A stretch of 64,000 nt of DNA, taken from positions 1 to 64,000 of the forward strand of contig NZ_SCVC01000023.1 in NCBI RefSeq assembly GCF_004297405.1. The letters run 5' to 3'. This document shows, piece by piece, positions 35,409-44,200 of the stretch; position 1 is the stretch's first letter, and every line of letters starts with the position of its first letter. The position numbers and the translations under genes were made by a program. This DNA comes from Reyranella sp. (GTDB lineage Bacteria; Pseudomonadota; Alphaproteobacteria; Reyranellales; Reyranellaceae). The notes below the pieces were generated by a model. It searched no databases. It saw only the letters and a program-made list of their open reading frames with translations, and was not told where the DNA came from.

Positions 35409-36449
35409 ATGAGCGCATCACCGAAACTGGGCAATGTCATCGCGCCAAACCTCGAATGGGTCGCCAAGGTGACGGAGGAAGCGCTGGAGCCGGCGTTGCC
35501 GATCGTCGATCCGCACCATCATCTCTGGCAGCGTACCGGCAACGACTACATGTTCCACGACCTGCTGGCCGACACGCAGACCGGCCACAACATCGTGGCC
35601 ACGGTGTTCGTCGATTGCCATTCGATGTATCGCAAGGAAGGTCCGGCGGAACTGCGCTGCCTTGGCGAGACCGAGTTCGCCAACGGAGTCGCGGCGATGA
35701 GCGCCAGCGGCCTCTATGGCGGTCTGCGCGCCTGCGCCGGTATCGTGAGCCATGTCGACCTCCGGCTTGGCGCGAAGGCCGGTGCGGTGTTCGACGCCCA
35801 GATCGCTGCTGGCAATGGCCGCTTTCGCGGCATTCGCTACCAGACCGGCCTCGACAAGGACCCTGGCATCCGTCCGACCCGCACCAATCCGACGCCGGGC
35901 CTGATGGCCGATGCGACGTGGCGCGAAGGCTTCCGCGAACTCGATCGCCGCGGCCTGACCTTCGACAGCTGGACCTATCATCCGCAGATCGGCGAAGTCG
36001 CCGACCTCGCGAGCGCCTTTCCCAACACCCAGATCATCCTCGACCATGTCGGCGGTCCGCTCGGTTATGCCTCCTATGCCAGCCGCCATGACGAGGTGTT
36101 CGCTACCTGGAAGAAATCCATGACGGAGCTGGCGCGCCGGCCCAACGTCACGGTGAAGGTGGGTGGGCTCGGCATGGCGATGGGCTGGTTCGATTTCTAC
36201 GAGCGGCCGACTCCGCCCGGTTCGCAGGAATTGGCCACCGCCTTCAAGCCCTGGGTCGAGACGACGGTCGAGATCTTCGGCGCCGACCGCTGCATGTTCG
36301 AGAGCAACTTCCCGGTCGACAAGATCAGCTCAGGGTACGGCGTGCTCTGGAATGCCTTCAAGCGGCTCGCCATGGGTGTGTCGGCTGCTGAGAAGACAGC
36401 CTTGTTTTCAGGTACGGCGGCGCGCGTCTACAAGCTCGCGCTCAGCTAG
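35409..36449 (+). CDS. Amidohydrolase family protein (TIM barrel, amidohydro_2)
   Basis: A 346-residue metal-dependent hydrolase like 2-pyrone-4,6-dicarboxylate lactonases. The metal motif IVDPHHHLW is at residues ~32-40, then GIRYQTGLDKD, FDSWTYHPQIGEVADLA, QIILDHVGGPLG (His ligand) and CMFESNFPVDK (Asp). It could hydrolyse a lactone or amide made in the same pathway as the amidase product. It lies 27 bases after the AtzH-like gene on the same strand, so the operon likely includes it. A palindromic repeat follows the stop. Confidence 0.88.
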   Translation: MSASPKLGNVIAPNLEWVAKVTEEALEPALPIVDPHHHLWQRTGNDYMFHDLLADTQTGHNIVATVFVDCHSMYRKEGPAELRCLGETEFANGVAAMSASGLYGGLRACAGIVSHVDLRLGAKAGAVFDAQIAAGNGRFRGIRYQTGLDKDPGIRPTRTNPTPGLMADATWREGFRELDRRGLTFDSWTYHPQIGEVADLASAFPNTQIILDHVGGPLGYASYASRHDEVFATWKKSMTELARRPNVTVKVGGLGMAMGWFDFYERPTPPGSQELATAFKPWVETTVEIFGADRCMFESNFPVDKISSGYGVLWNAFKRLAMGVSAAEKTALFSGTAARVYKLALS

Positions 36450-36456
36450 CAAGAAT

Positions 36457-36527
36457 CGTGTCAGGACGACGCTGCGAGGAATCTTTTCAGCATTGAAAGG
36501 ATTCCTCGCTTCACTTCGGATGACACG
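36457..36527. repeat. REP-like extragenic palindrome
   Basis: Inner arms GAGGAATCTTTTCA (36476-36489) and TGAAAGGATTCCTC (36494-36507) pair over 14 positions with one G-T wobble and a GCAT loop. Outer arms CGTGTCA (36457-36463) and TGACACG (36521-36527) also pair. GTGTCA...GGATGACAC-bordered palindromes of this kind are widespread between genes in several alphaproteobacteria. It may also end transcription of the amidohydrolase operon. Confidence 0.65.
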
Positions 36528-36575
36528 AGACATTGCACCGCCTTAGACTTCGGCCACCATTGTTGGAGGCCGTAC

Positions 36576-38138
36576 ATGCGTCGCTTTGTTGTTTCCCTCG
36601 CAGCCTTTGCAACGCTTGCTGCCGCCTCGGCCGCGTCGGCGCAGACCCTCAAGGTCGTGATGCATTCCGACGTGAAGGCGCTCGATCCGATCTGGAGCGG
36701 CGCCTACATCACGCGCAACCACGGCTACATGCTCTACGATACGCTGTTCGCGATCGATGAAGCATTTCAGGTCAAGCCGCAGATGGTCGATAGCTGGACG
36801 ACCAGCGACGACGGGCTCACCTGGACCTTCAAGCTGCGTGACGGACTCGAATGGCATGACGGCACGCCTGTCACGTCCGAGGATTGCGTCGCTTCGCTGA
36901 AGCGCTGGTCGGCGCGAGATGCGATGGGCCAGAAACTCGCCATGTCGCTCCAGGAATACAAGATCGTCGATCCCAAGACCTTCCAGATCGTGCTCAAGGA
37001 GAAGTTCGGGCCATTGATCGAGGCGCTCGGAAAGCCCTCGGTGGTCGTTCCTTTCATGATGCCCAAGAAGATGGCCGAGGTGGACGCCTTCAAGCCGATC
37101 GATGACTACATCGGCTCCGGCCCCTTCATCTTCAAGAAGGACGAGTGGAAGCCGGGCGAGAAGCTGGTCTACGTCAAGAACCCGAAATACAAGCCGCGGC
37201 CCGAGCCGATGTCGGGTCTCGCCGGCGGGAAGGTCGTGAACCTCGACCGTGTGGAGTGGGTCTGGATCCCCGATGCCGAGACACAGCTCAACGCGCTGCT
37301 GAACGGCGAGATCGACATGATCGAGGGCGTTTCCTACGACCATCTCGGCATCCTGGAAAAGGACAAGAACATCCGTCTCATCCGCGGCCGGGCGTCGAAC
37401 CAATACGTCTTCCGCATGAACTGGCTACAGCCGCCCTTCAACAACGAGAAAGTGCGCCAGGCCGCTTCCTATGCGCTGAGCCAGGAGGAGTTCCTGCAGG
37501 CCGGTATCGGCGACAAGCGCTACTATCGCGTCTGCAAGGCCATGTTCACCTGCGACTCGCCGCTCGCGTCGACGACCGGCATGGATGGTCTCATCGAGGG
37601 CAATGTCGCGAAGGCCCGCGAACTCCTCAAGGAGGCGGGCTATGACGGCACGGTCGTGGTGATGCCGCAGCCGACGGACCTCGGCGTGATCAAGCAGATC
37701 GCCCCGGTCGCCAAGGCGCAGCTCGAAAAGGCGGGCTTCAAGGTCGAGGTCCAGCCGATGGACTGGCAGAGCATGGTGGCGCGGCTCGCCAAGAAGGGAC
37801 CGCCGTCTGAGGGTGGCTGGAACGCCTTCGGCACAAGCTGGGTGCAGCTCGACATCCTCGATCCGCTGATGACTCCGTTCCTCACCGCGACCTGCGACAA
37901 GGCGCGGTCGGGCTGGCCGTGCGACGAGGCCCTGGAAAAGCTGCGAGACAAGTTCGTGAAGGCGACCACTGACGCCGAAAAGAAGGCCGTCGCCGAAGAG
38001 GTGCAGCGTCACGCCATGCAGGTCGTCACGCATGTTCCCCTCGGCGAATGGTTCGGCGTGCAGGCCGTCCGCGCCAATGTCGTAACCCGGCCGGTGCCGG
38101 CGCCGATCACGACCTTCTGGGGCATCAGCAAGAAGTAA
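36576..38138 (+). CDS. ABC transporter substrate-binding protein, family 5
   Basis: A 520-residue periplasmic binding protein of the peptide/nickel/opine type. It has a signal peptide (AAFATLAAASAASAQ, cleavage near residue 22). The mature protein shows LDPIWSGAYITRNHGYMLYDTLF, WTFKLRDGLEWHDGTPVTSEDCVASLKRW and QPPFNNEKVRQAASYALS, all typical of family 5. It is a paralogue of the two genes at 39393 and 41115. No permease or ATPase is adjacent, so its transporter partner must lie elsewhere. It probably binds a compound related to the neighbouring catabolic enzymes. Confidence 0.93.
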   Translation: MRRFVVSLAAFATLAAASAASAQTLKVVMHSDVKALDPIWSGAYITRNHGYMLYDTLFAIDEAFQVKPQMVDSWTTSDDGLTWTFKLRDGLEWHDGTPVTSEDCVASLKRWSARDAMGQKLAMSLQEYKIVDPKTFQIVLKEKFGPLIEALGKPSVVVPFMMPKKMAEVDAFKPIDDYIGSGPFIFKKDEWKPGEKLVYVKNPKYKPRPEPMSGLAGGKVVNLDRVEWVWIPDAETQLNALLNGEIDMIEGVSYDHLGILEKDKNIRLIRGRASNQYVFRMNWLQPPFNNEKVRQAASYALSQEEFLQAGIGDKRYYRVCKAMFTCDSPLASTTGMDGLIEGNVAKARELLKEAGYDGTVVVMPQPTDLGVIKQIAPVAKAQLEKAGFKVEVQPMDWQSMVARLAKKGPPSEGGWNAFGTSWVQLDILDPLMTPFLTATCDKARSGWPCDEALEKLRDKFVKATTDAEKKAVAEEVQRHAMQVVTHVPLGEWFGVQAVRANVVTRPVPAPITTFWGISKK

Positions 38139-38141
38139 CGG

Positions 38142-38633
38142 CTAGAGGCGCGCGCCGGCCGCTCTCAGCCTTTCGCGCAGGGTTGCGGAATCGAGCTGGT
38201 TGGCCGGCTGTCCTGTTCGAGCGAGCAGAACTGCGGCGATGCCGACGGCGTGGGCGGCCGCCAGTGCCAAGGCTGGCGGCAGATTGGCCGGGATGACGAG
38301 CACATTGTCGATGGCCGGCGCCAGCGCTGCGCGATAAGGCAGGGCATATCGACCGCCCGGTCCCTCGGTGACCGCGATTGTGTCGATGTACTCGCGGCCA
38401 GCAATCGGCTCGAAGGCCTGCTGGTCGGCAAGAGACGGGCCGGCAGCGGTGTCGACGAAAAAGCGGGCGCTGATCTCGCCGTGGTCGAGGGCAATGGCGG
38501 AGATGGACCGGCCGCGACGCACGACACGGCGGGTTTCGCGACCGGGCAGGAGGCGCCCGCCAGCCGCCGCCATCGTGACGAGAGCATGCAGGCCATGGCC
38601 GATGACCAGCACATCGCAGGTCATCGAATTCAT
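38142..38633 (-). CDS. Miniature FAD-oxidoreductase-like protein, possible deletion derivative
   Basis: A 163-residue frame that appears to join distant parts of an FAD-dependent oxidoreductase. It has a nucleotide-binding-like start (CDVLVIGHGLHALVTMAAAGG), then a segment like the ATG-D motif region (GEISARFFVDTAAGPSLADQ), then the C-terminal part (YALPYRAALAPAIDNVLVIPANLPPALALAAAHAVGIAAVL...TLRERLRAAGA). Related full enzymes have about 430-480 residues, so most of the middle is gone and the GxGxxG loop is imperfect. It ends three bases from the convergent binding-protein gene. It may be a remnant or a minimal new form. Confidence 0.5.
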   Translation of the reverse strand: MNSMTCDVLVIGHGLHALVTMAAAGGRLLPGRETRRVVRRGRSISAIALDHGEISARFFVDTAAGPSLADQQAFEPIAGREYIDTIAVTEGPGGRYALPYRAALAPAIDNVLVIPANLPPALALAAAHAVGIAAVLLARTGQPANQLDSATLRERLRAAGARL

Positions 38634-38657
38634 CTTAGATCGGTCTTGAGTCGCAGA

Positions 38658-39077
38658 TTACTCCGCGGCCTTCAGCTCCGTTGCCGCGGCGCGTAGCGCA
38701 CGGTTGGCCGCGTCCTCGGCCTCCCAGCGCGTGCCGATCTCGGCAAGACGTCCCATGACGTCGTCGAGCTCGTGCCCACGTTGGGTCAGCGAATAAGTGA
38801 CCTTCGGAGGGATCGTCGCCTCGTAGTCGCGCTTCACCAGAGAGGCGCCTTCGAGCGTGCGCAGACGCTCCGTCAGCATCTTCGCGGAGATGCCCGCGAC
38901 ACGCCGCTTCAGTTCGCCGAAGCGCTGTGGGCCGTGCGTGCGCAGGTTGTAGAGAATGTACGTCGTCCAGGGGCCCATCAGCATGCGCAGGATGAAGTCC
39001 ATGGGACAGGTCGCGCTCTCCTTGGCCTTGGCGGCGGGGACGCTGGCGACCGGAACTTGGCTGGCGGGAGTGGTCAT
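38658..39077 (-). CDS. HxlR-family transcriptional regulator
   Basis: A 139-residue winged-helix regulator. The N-terminal cysteine in ATCPMDFILRMLMGPWTTYIL is where redox- or electrophile-sensing family members carry theirs, followed by FGELKRRVAGISAKMLTERLRTLEGASLV (recognition region) and the PPKVTYSLTQRGHELDDVM wing. It likely represses itself and perhaps the neighbouring genes. A GGTTAC-N5-GGTACC pair just upstream of its start is a candidate site. Confidence 0.92.
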   Translation of the reverse strand: MTTPASQVPVASVPAAKAKESATCPMDFILRMLMGPWTTYILYNLRTHGPQRFGELKRRVAGISAKMLTERLRTLEGASLVKRDYEATIPPKVTYSLTQRGHELDDVMGRLAEIGTRWEAEDAANRALRAAATELKAAE

Positions 39078-39093
39078 CGGACAATATTCCCAA

Positions 39094-39110
39094 GGTTACG
39101 AATTGGTACC
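39094..39110. promoter_or_regulatory. Possible HxlR operator
   Basis: GGTTAC (39094-39099) and GGTACC (39105-39110), five bases apart, lie 17-33 bases upstream of the HxlR start in an otherwise AT-rich segment. Positioned for autorepression. Assignment is by location and approximate symmetry only. Confidence 0.3.
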
Positions 39111-39349
39111 TACTGGTGAAGATATAGTCCGCCTCTCAGATGTTTCCAGTCACTTTGAGAAATCAGATCAACTGATGAAACAAATGGAAATTTCTTAGTT
39201 AAATCAAAAGATTGGCGCTCTCTATGAGGGCGGCACGTCGATCGGTGCGATGGGCAGGCTAGCGCCGATCGGTGCGTCGAAGGCATCGCCGCACACGACT
39301 TCACGACCTTTGACGCGTTTGGTCGCCGTGTCGCGTAAGGTCGCAGCCT
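39111..39349. other. AT-rich upstream stretch without a gene
   Basis: Between the HxlR promoter and the terminator of the binding-protein operon. The part near 39111-39215 is clearly richer in A and T than its surroundings. No protein-like frame or RNA gene was seen. Confidence 0.4.
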
Positions 39350-39384
39350 GACAAAGAAGAAGGGCGCCGTCATCGGGCGCCCTT
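39350..39384 (-). terminator. Rho-independent terminator of the binding-protein operon
   Basis: On the minus strand AAGGGCGCC and GGCGCCCTT (39360-39384) form a nine-bp stem with a seven-base loop, followed by CTTCTTTGTC. It starts nine bases after the stop of the gene ending at 39393. Confidence 0.75.
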
Positions 39385-39392
39385 CCTTTCGG

Positions 39393-40967
39393 TCACTTCT
39401 TGCTGATGTTCCAGATCACCGGTACGGGGCCTTCGAGCCAACCCGAGAGCCGGTCCTTGCGGTAGGCGCCGAAGGCCTTGTACTGGCCGACCGGCGCATA
39501 GATCGCCTCGTTCATCACGCGGTTGGAGATGGCGAGCCCCAGTTCCTTCTGCTTGGCCGGATCCGTCTCCTTGATGAAGGCGGCGCGCAGCTTCTGCAGC
39601 TCCTCGTCGCACGGCCAGCCGAACCAGGCCTTGTCACAGGCACCCGACGCGAAGGAGTTGGTGCCCGGATTGTCGAGGTCGAGCGTGATGTTGGTGGTGA
39701 AGAAGATGTTCCAGCCACCCTTGTCCGGCGTCTCCTTGCGGGCACGGCGCGAGACCACGGTCTGCCAGTCCATCGGCATAAGGTCGACCTTGAAGCCGGC
39801 CTTTTCGAGCTGCTGCTTGGCGACGGCCTGGACCTGGTTGGAAGATTGCAGGTCGGTCTGCTGCATCAACGCCACCGGGGTGCCGTCGTAGCCGCTCTCC
39901 TTCAGGAGTGCTCGTGCCTTCTCGAGGTTCGGCTTGATCAGCAGGTCGCCATATTCCTTGCCGTAGGCCGTGCCGCAGACGAACGGCGCATTGCAGACCT
40001 GGTAGATTTCCGGGTCGCCGACCTGGGCGCGCAGCATGTCTTCCTGCGCGATGGCCAGCATCGCGGCCTGCCGGGCCTTCACGTTGTTGAAGGGCGGGTG
40101 CAGGTGGTTGAAGCGCATGATGATCTGGCTGCCGAGCTTGTTCCAGCCATAGAGCGCAATGTTCTTCTCGGCCCGCAGCATCGGGAAGAGATCCGGCACC
40201 GGCGATTCGATGAGGTCGATCTCACCAGCCATCAGCGCGTTGACCGCCGTGCTGGGGTCGGGGATGGCCAGCCATTCGACGCGATCGACCTTGGCCACCT
40301 TGCCACCGGCCAGCATCGACGGCGCTTCAGCGCGCGGCTTGTACTTGGGGTTCTTGACGTAGACGACCTTCTCGCCGGGCTTCCACTCGTCCTTCTTGAA
40401 GACGAAGGGGCCGGAGCCTGTGTAGTCCTCGATCTGCTTGAATGGATCGGTCTCGGCGACCCGCTTCGGCATCATGAACGGAACCAGCGAGGACGGCTTG
40501 GCCAGCGCCTCGAGCACCATGCCGAACGGCTCCTTGAGCACGATGGCGAAGGTCTTGGCGTCGATCACCTTGAGTTCGCCCGTTGCGGCGGCCAGGAGCT
40601 GGCCGAAGGAGTCGCGTACCATCCAGCGCTTCAGCGAGGCGACGCAGTCCTCGGCGGTGACCGGCTTGCCGTCATGCCATTCCAGACCGTCGCGCAACGT
40701 GATCGTCCAGGTGAGCTTGTCCGGCGAGACTTCGTACTTCTCGGCCATCTGCGGCTGGACCTTGAGGTTCGCGTCCTTGGCGAACAGCACGTCGTAGATC
40801 ATGTAGCCGTGGTTGCGCGTGATCAGCGCACTGGTCCAGACCGGGTCCAGAACCTTGAGATCAGAATGCGAAACCATCTTCAGGGTGGTTTGCGCCATTG
40901 CAGCGGGCGCTGCCGTCAACAGCCCGACGCAGGCTGCGAGCTGCGCGAGTTTACGCGTTACATGCAT
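39393..40967 (-). CDS. ABC transporter substrate-binding protein, family 5
   Basis: A 524-residue periplasmic binding protein. The signal peptide is QLAACVGLLTAAPAAMAQ (cleavage near residue 26). Typical family-5 blocks are present (LDPVWTSALITRNHGYMIYDVLF, WHDGKPVTAEDCVASLKRW, HPPFNNVKARQAAMLAIAQ). ATG 40967 follows GAAGGAAG. It is closest to the gene at 41115, with which it shares strand and a 147-base gap, and then to that at 36576; the three look like tandem duplicates. No permease gene is nearby. Confidence 0.93.
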   Translation of the reverse strand: MHVTRKLAQLAACVGLLTAAPAAMAQTTLKMVSHSDLKVLDPVWTSALITRNHGYMIYDVLFAKDANLKVQPQMAEKYEVSPDKLTWTITLRDGLEWHDGKPVTAEDCVASLKRWMVRDSFGQLLAAATGELKVIDAKTFAIVLKEPFGMVLEALAKPSSLVPFMMPKRVAETDPFKQIEDYTGSGPFVFKKDEWKPGEKVVYVKNPKYKPRAEAPSMLAGGKVAKVDRVEWLAIPDPSTAVNALMAGEIDLIESPVPDLFPMLRAEKNIALYGWNKLGSQIIMRFNHLHPPFNNVKARQAAMLAIAQEDMLRAQVGDPEIYQVCNAPFVCGTAYGKEYGDLLIKPNLEKARALLKESGYDGTPVALMQQTDLQSSNQVQAVAKQQLEKAGFKVDLMPMDWQTVVSRRARKETPDKGGWNIFFTTNITLDLDNPGTNSFASGACDKAWFGWPCDEELQKLRAAFIKETDPAKQKELGLAISNRVMNEAIYAPVGQYKAFGAYRKDRLSGWLEGPVPVIWNISKK

Positions 40968-41114
40968 GATACTTCCTTCGACTCCTCGGCTCCCCGGATT
41001 GCGTGGATAGGCCATCACCTGCCTGAGGCATGGAGCAATGTCCATGCCGCCGAGTTTCGCGCCGAAGCAGCAGGCCGGCCCGCGGGCCTCAGGGCCCACA
41101 GTCCGGCGTACCGG

Positions 41115-42698
41115 TTACTTCTTGCTGATATTCCAGAGGATCGGCACGGGAGCGGGAAGCCAGCCCTCGACGCGATCCTTGCGATAGGCGCCGAACGCCT
41201 TGTACTGGCCCAGCGTGATGTAGACCGCCTGTTCCATGACCCGGTCGGAGACGGCGAGAGCAATCGCCTTGCGGCGCTCGGGATCGCTTTCCTTCACGAA
41301 ATCGGTCCGGAGCTTTTCCATTTCGGGATCGCAGGGCCAGCCGAACCAGGCCTTGTCACAGCCGCCGCTGGTGAAGGAATTGCCGGCCGGGTTATCTGCA
41401 TCGACCGTGACGGTCGTGGTGTAGAAGACGTTCCAGCCGCCTTTGTCGGGCGCTTCCTTGCGGGCTCGGCGGGCGACCACGGTCTGCCAGTCCATCGCCT
41501 GCAGGTCGACCTTGAAGCCCGCCTTCTCCAGCGCCTGTTTGCCGACCGGCGGAAGCTGGTTCGACGACTGCAGGTCGGTCTGGTGCAGCATGACGATCGG
41601 CGTGCCGTCGTAGCCGCTCTCCTTCAGGAGCTGACGCGCTTTTTCCAGGTTGGGTTTGACGAGGAGGTCGCCGTAGCTCTTCTCGTAGGGAGAACCGCAG
41701 ACCAGAGGCGAGTTGCAGACCCTGTAGATCTCGGCGTCCCCGACCTGGGCGCGCAGGAAATCTTCCTGGGCGATGGCGAGCATCGCCGCCTGACGCGCCT
41801 TCACATTGTTGAACGGCGGATGGAGATGGTTCAGCCGCATGATGATCTGGCTGCCGAGCTGGTTCCAACCGAACAGGGCCACGTTCTTGTCAGCCTTGAG
41901 GACAGGGAAGTGATCGGGGATCGGCACCTCGATCATGTCGATCTCGCCCTGGATCAGCGCATTGACCGCTGTCATCGGGTCGGGGATCGCCAGCCACTCG
42001 ATGCGATCGACCTTGGCGACCTTGCCACCGGCCAGCATGGACGGCGGTTCGGGGCGCGGCTTGTACTTGGTGTTCTTGGCGTAGACGATCTTCTCGCCGG
42101 GCTTCCACTCCTCCTTCTTGAAGACGAACGGACCGGAGCCTGTGTAGTCGTCGATCTGCTTACCGGGATCGGTTTCGGCCACCCGCTTGGGCATCATGAA
42201 CGGCACGTTAGACGACGGTTTGCCCAGCGCGTCGAGCATCAGGCCGAACGGTTCCTTGAGCACGATGCGGAAAGTTTTGGCATCGACCGGCGCCATCTCG
42301 CCGACGCGCGCCATCATCTGCTGGCCGAGCGCATCGCGGGCGGCCCATCGGCGGATCGAAGCCACGCAGTCCTCGGCCGTCACCGGCTTGCCGTCGTGCC
42401 ATTCGAGGCCGTCGCGCAGGGTGAAGGTCCAGGTAAGCTTGTCGGCCGAAGTCTCGTACTTATCGACCATCTGCGGCTGGATGCGCAGCTGGGCATCCTT
42501 GGCGAACAGCACGTCGTAGACCAGGTAGCCGTGGTTGCGCGTGATGAAGGCGGTCGTCCAGATCGGGTCCAGCACCTTGAGGTCGGAATGCGCGACCATC
42601 TTGAGCGTCGTCTGCGACATGGCTGGCGTCGCCAGCGACATTCCCATGGCAAGGCCCAGGCCGGCGGCCAACTGCCCCAGTCTCCGTGTTACATGCAT
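41115..42698 (-). CDS. ABC transporter substrate-binding protein, family 5
   Basis: A 527-residue paralogue of the gene at 39393, with nearly the same signal start (MHVTRRLGQLAAGLGLAMG, cleavage near AMSQ) and the same blocks (LDPIWTTAFITRNHGYLVYDVLF, WHDGKPVTAEDCVASIRRW, HPPFNNVKARQAAMLAIAQ). ATG 42698 follows GGGAGGGG. It is the first gene of the two-gene unit and is divergent from the LigB-type dioxygenase 73 bases away, so a shared control region is likely. Confidence 0.93.
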   Translation of the reverse strand: MHVTRRLGQLAAGLGLAMGMSLATPAMSQTTLKMVAHSDLKVLDPIWTTAFITRNHGYLVYDVLFAKDAQLRIQPQMVDKYETSADKLTWTFTLRDGLEWHDGKPVTAEDCVASIRRWAARDALGQQMMARVGEMAPVDAKTFRIVLKEPFGLMLDALGKPSSNVPFMMPKRVAETDPGKQIDDYTGSGPFVFKKEEWKPGEKIVYAKNTKYKPRPEPPSMLAGGKVAKVDRIEWLAIPDPMTAVNALIQGEIDMIEVPIPDHFPVLKADKNVALFGWNQLGSQIIMRLNHLHPPFNNVKARQAAMLAIAQEDFLRAQVGDAEIYRVCNSPLVCGSPYEKSYGDLLVKPNLEKARQLLKESGYDGTPIVMLHQTDLQSSNQLPPVGKQALEKAGFKVDLQAMDWQTVVARRARKEAPDKGGWNVFYTTTVTVDADNPAGNSFTSGGCDKAWFGWPCDPEMEKLRTDFVKESDPERRKAIALAVSDRVMEQAVYITLGQYKAFGAYRKDRVEGWLPAPVPILWNISKK

Positions 42699-42771
42699 AA
42701 TCCACCCCTCCCAGGAATCGGTCCCCCCGATTTGCACACAGGCTGCCACGAGCCGGATGAGGAATAAAGCG

Positions 42772-43536
42772 ATGTCGATGCCGACGATCTTCGTGTCCCA
42801 TGGAGCGCCGACCCTGATTCTGGAGGATGTGCCGGCGCGGGCATTCCTGGCGAGCCTCGGTCAGCAGGTGCCGCGCCCGCAGGCGATCGTGGCCGTATCG
42901 GCGCACTGGGATACCGACGTGCCGGCGGTATCGCTGGCGCGTAAACCCGAGACGATTCACGACTTTTACGGCTTCCCCGAGGAACTCTATCGCCTGCGTT
43001 ACAGCGCGCCCGGAGCCCCGGCGCTGGCCGAGAAAGTGGCGAAGCTCACAGGCGCAGCGCACGACCATCGTCGCGGCCTCGACCATGGCGCCTGGGTGCC
43101 GGCCATGCTGGGCTGGCCGGAGGCCGATATCCCGATCTTCCAACTCTCGGTGCAGCCAGGCCAGACGCCCGCGCATCATATCGCCCTTGGCCGGAAGCTG
43201 GCGCCGCTGCGCGAGGAGGGTGTGCTGGTGATGGGCAGCGGCAGCGCCATTCATAATCTCAGGGCGCTGGTGCGCAGCGGCGATTCATCCGAGCCCGAGC
43301 CCTGGGCGCAGGCATTCGATGACTGGCTGGCGGAGACTGTGGAGAAAGGGGATGAGGTGGCGCTCGCCGACTATCGCACGCAGGCGCCGTATGCCCGCGA
43401 AGCCCATCCAACCGATGAGCATTTCCTGCCGCTGCACGTCGCCTTCGGCGCGGCAGGCGAGGGCGCACAGGGGCGCACCCTCCATCGCAGCTTCACTCTG
43501 GGTAATCTCTCGATGGCGTCCTACGCATTTGCGTAG
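42772..43536 (+). CDS. LigB/DODA-type extradiol ring-cleavage dioxygenase
   Basis: A 254-residue metalloenzyme of the class III extradiol group, related to DOPA 4,5-dioxygenase and YgiD. The metal histidines are in FVSHGAPT (His10), VSAHWDT (His45) and GSGSAIHNL; the HDFYGFPEELY and LDHGAWVPAMLGWPEADIP blocks are characteristic. ATG 42772 has GAGGA about ten bases upstream. It may open an aromatic ring or have the quinone-related role of YgiD. Divergent from the binding-protein gene at 42698; its end faces grxD with an 18-base gap. Confidence 0.9.
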   Translation: MSMPTIFVSHGAPTLILEDVPARAFLASLGQQVPRPQAIVAVSAHWDTDVPAVSLARKPETIHDFYGFPEELYRLRYSAPGAPALAEKVAKLTGAAHDHRRGLDHGAWVPAMLGWPEADIPIFQLSVQPGQTPAHHIALGRKLAPLREEGVLVMGSGSAIHNLRALVRSGDSSEPEPWAQAFDDWLAETVEKGDEVALADYRTQAPYAREAHPTDEHFLPLHVAFGAAGEGAQGRTLHRSFTLGNLSMASYAFA

Positions 43537-43554
43537 GACCGCGGCGAAGGGAAG

Positions 43555-43896
43555 TTAGGCGGCGGCGGCCAGCGCCACGCCCTTCTCCTTCAGAAGCTGC
43601 TCGAGCTCACCGGTCTCGAACATCTCGCGAATGATGTCGCAGCCGCCGACAAACTCGCCCTTTACGTAGAGCTGGGGGATCGTCGGCCACTGGCTGAATT
43701 CCTTGATGCCCTGACGCAGTTCAGGGTCGACCAGGATATTGACGCCGTGGAACTTGACGCCGAGCTGGCTCAGCACGTCGACCACTGCCGCCGAGAAGCC
43801 GCACTGCGGGAACACCGGCGTGCCCTTCATGAACAGCAGAACCTCGTTCTTGCCGATCTCGTCACGGATACGTTCGAACACCTGGGGTTCGCTCAT
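43555..43896 (-). CDS. grxD: Monothiol glutaredoxin, Grx4 family
   Basis: A 113-residue CGFS-type glutaredoxin which binds and passes [2Fe-2S] clusters together with BolA proteins. The active site PQCGFS has Cys32, preceded by [33 protein letters not shown] carries the glutathione-binding TIP and GG motifs. ATG 43896 has AGGAGA upstream. It follows the bolA-like gene by 57 bases on the same strand, the usual alphaproteobacterial order after purL. Confidence 0.96.
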   Translation of the reverse strand: MSEPQVFERIRDEIGKNEVLLFMKGTPVFPQCGFSAAVVDVLSQLGVKFHGVNILVDPELRQGIKEFSQWPTIPQLYVKGEFVGGCDIIREMFETGELEQLLKEKGVALAAAA

Positions 43897-43953
43897 GTCG
43901 GTCTCCTGGAGCACCACACGGTGGGTGCGGGATTTGACAACAATATAGGGCCG

Positions 43954-44190
43954 TCAGGGCCGTTGCGCCATGGTGGTCAATTTCAGGGCATGCAGAACGC
44001 CACCCATGCGACCTCCTAACGCGCCATAGACCATCTGGTGCTGCTGAATCTTGGATTTGCCGGCAAAGGCCGCCGAAATGACCGTGGCGGCATAATGGTC
44101 GCCATCGCCGGCGAGGTCCTGGATTTCGACCTCGGCGCCGGGGATGCCGTCCTTGATCAGGCGGACGATGTCTTCTGCGTGCATGGGCAT
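43954..44190 (-). CDS. BolA-family protein
   Basis: A 78-residue BolA/IbaG-like protein. The core AATVISAAFAGKSKIQQHQMVYGALGG contains the conserved His that can share an iron-sulfur cluster with CGFS glutaredoxin, and grxD is the next gene. Two close ATGs exist (44190 and 44184); GAGGAG fits the first. It is only ten bases after purL and is thus probably part of the purine transcript. Confidence 0.93.
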   Translation of the reverse strand: MPMHAEDIVRLIKDGIPGAEVEIQDLAGDGDHYAATVISAAFAGKSKIQQHQMVYGALGGRMGGVLHALKLTTMAQRP

Positions 44191-44200
44191 GGGTGTCTCC

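Noticed and set aside
39846..42767. Open plus-strand frame of 973 codons
   Set aside because: It is antisense to two well-supported binding-protein genes in the high-GC mirror frame, has no start signal, and its sequence (rich in R, H, D, L, G) has no protein-like pattern.
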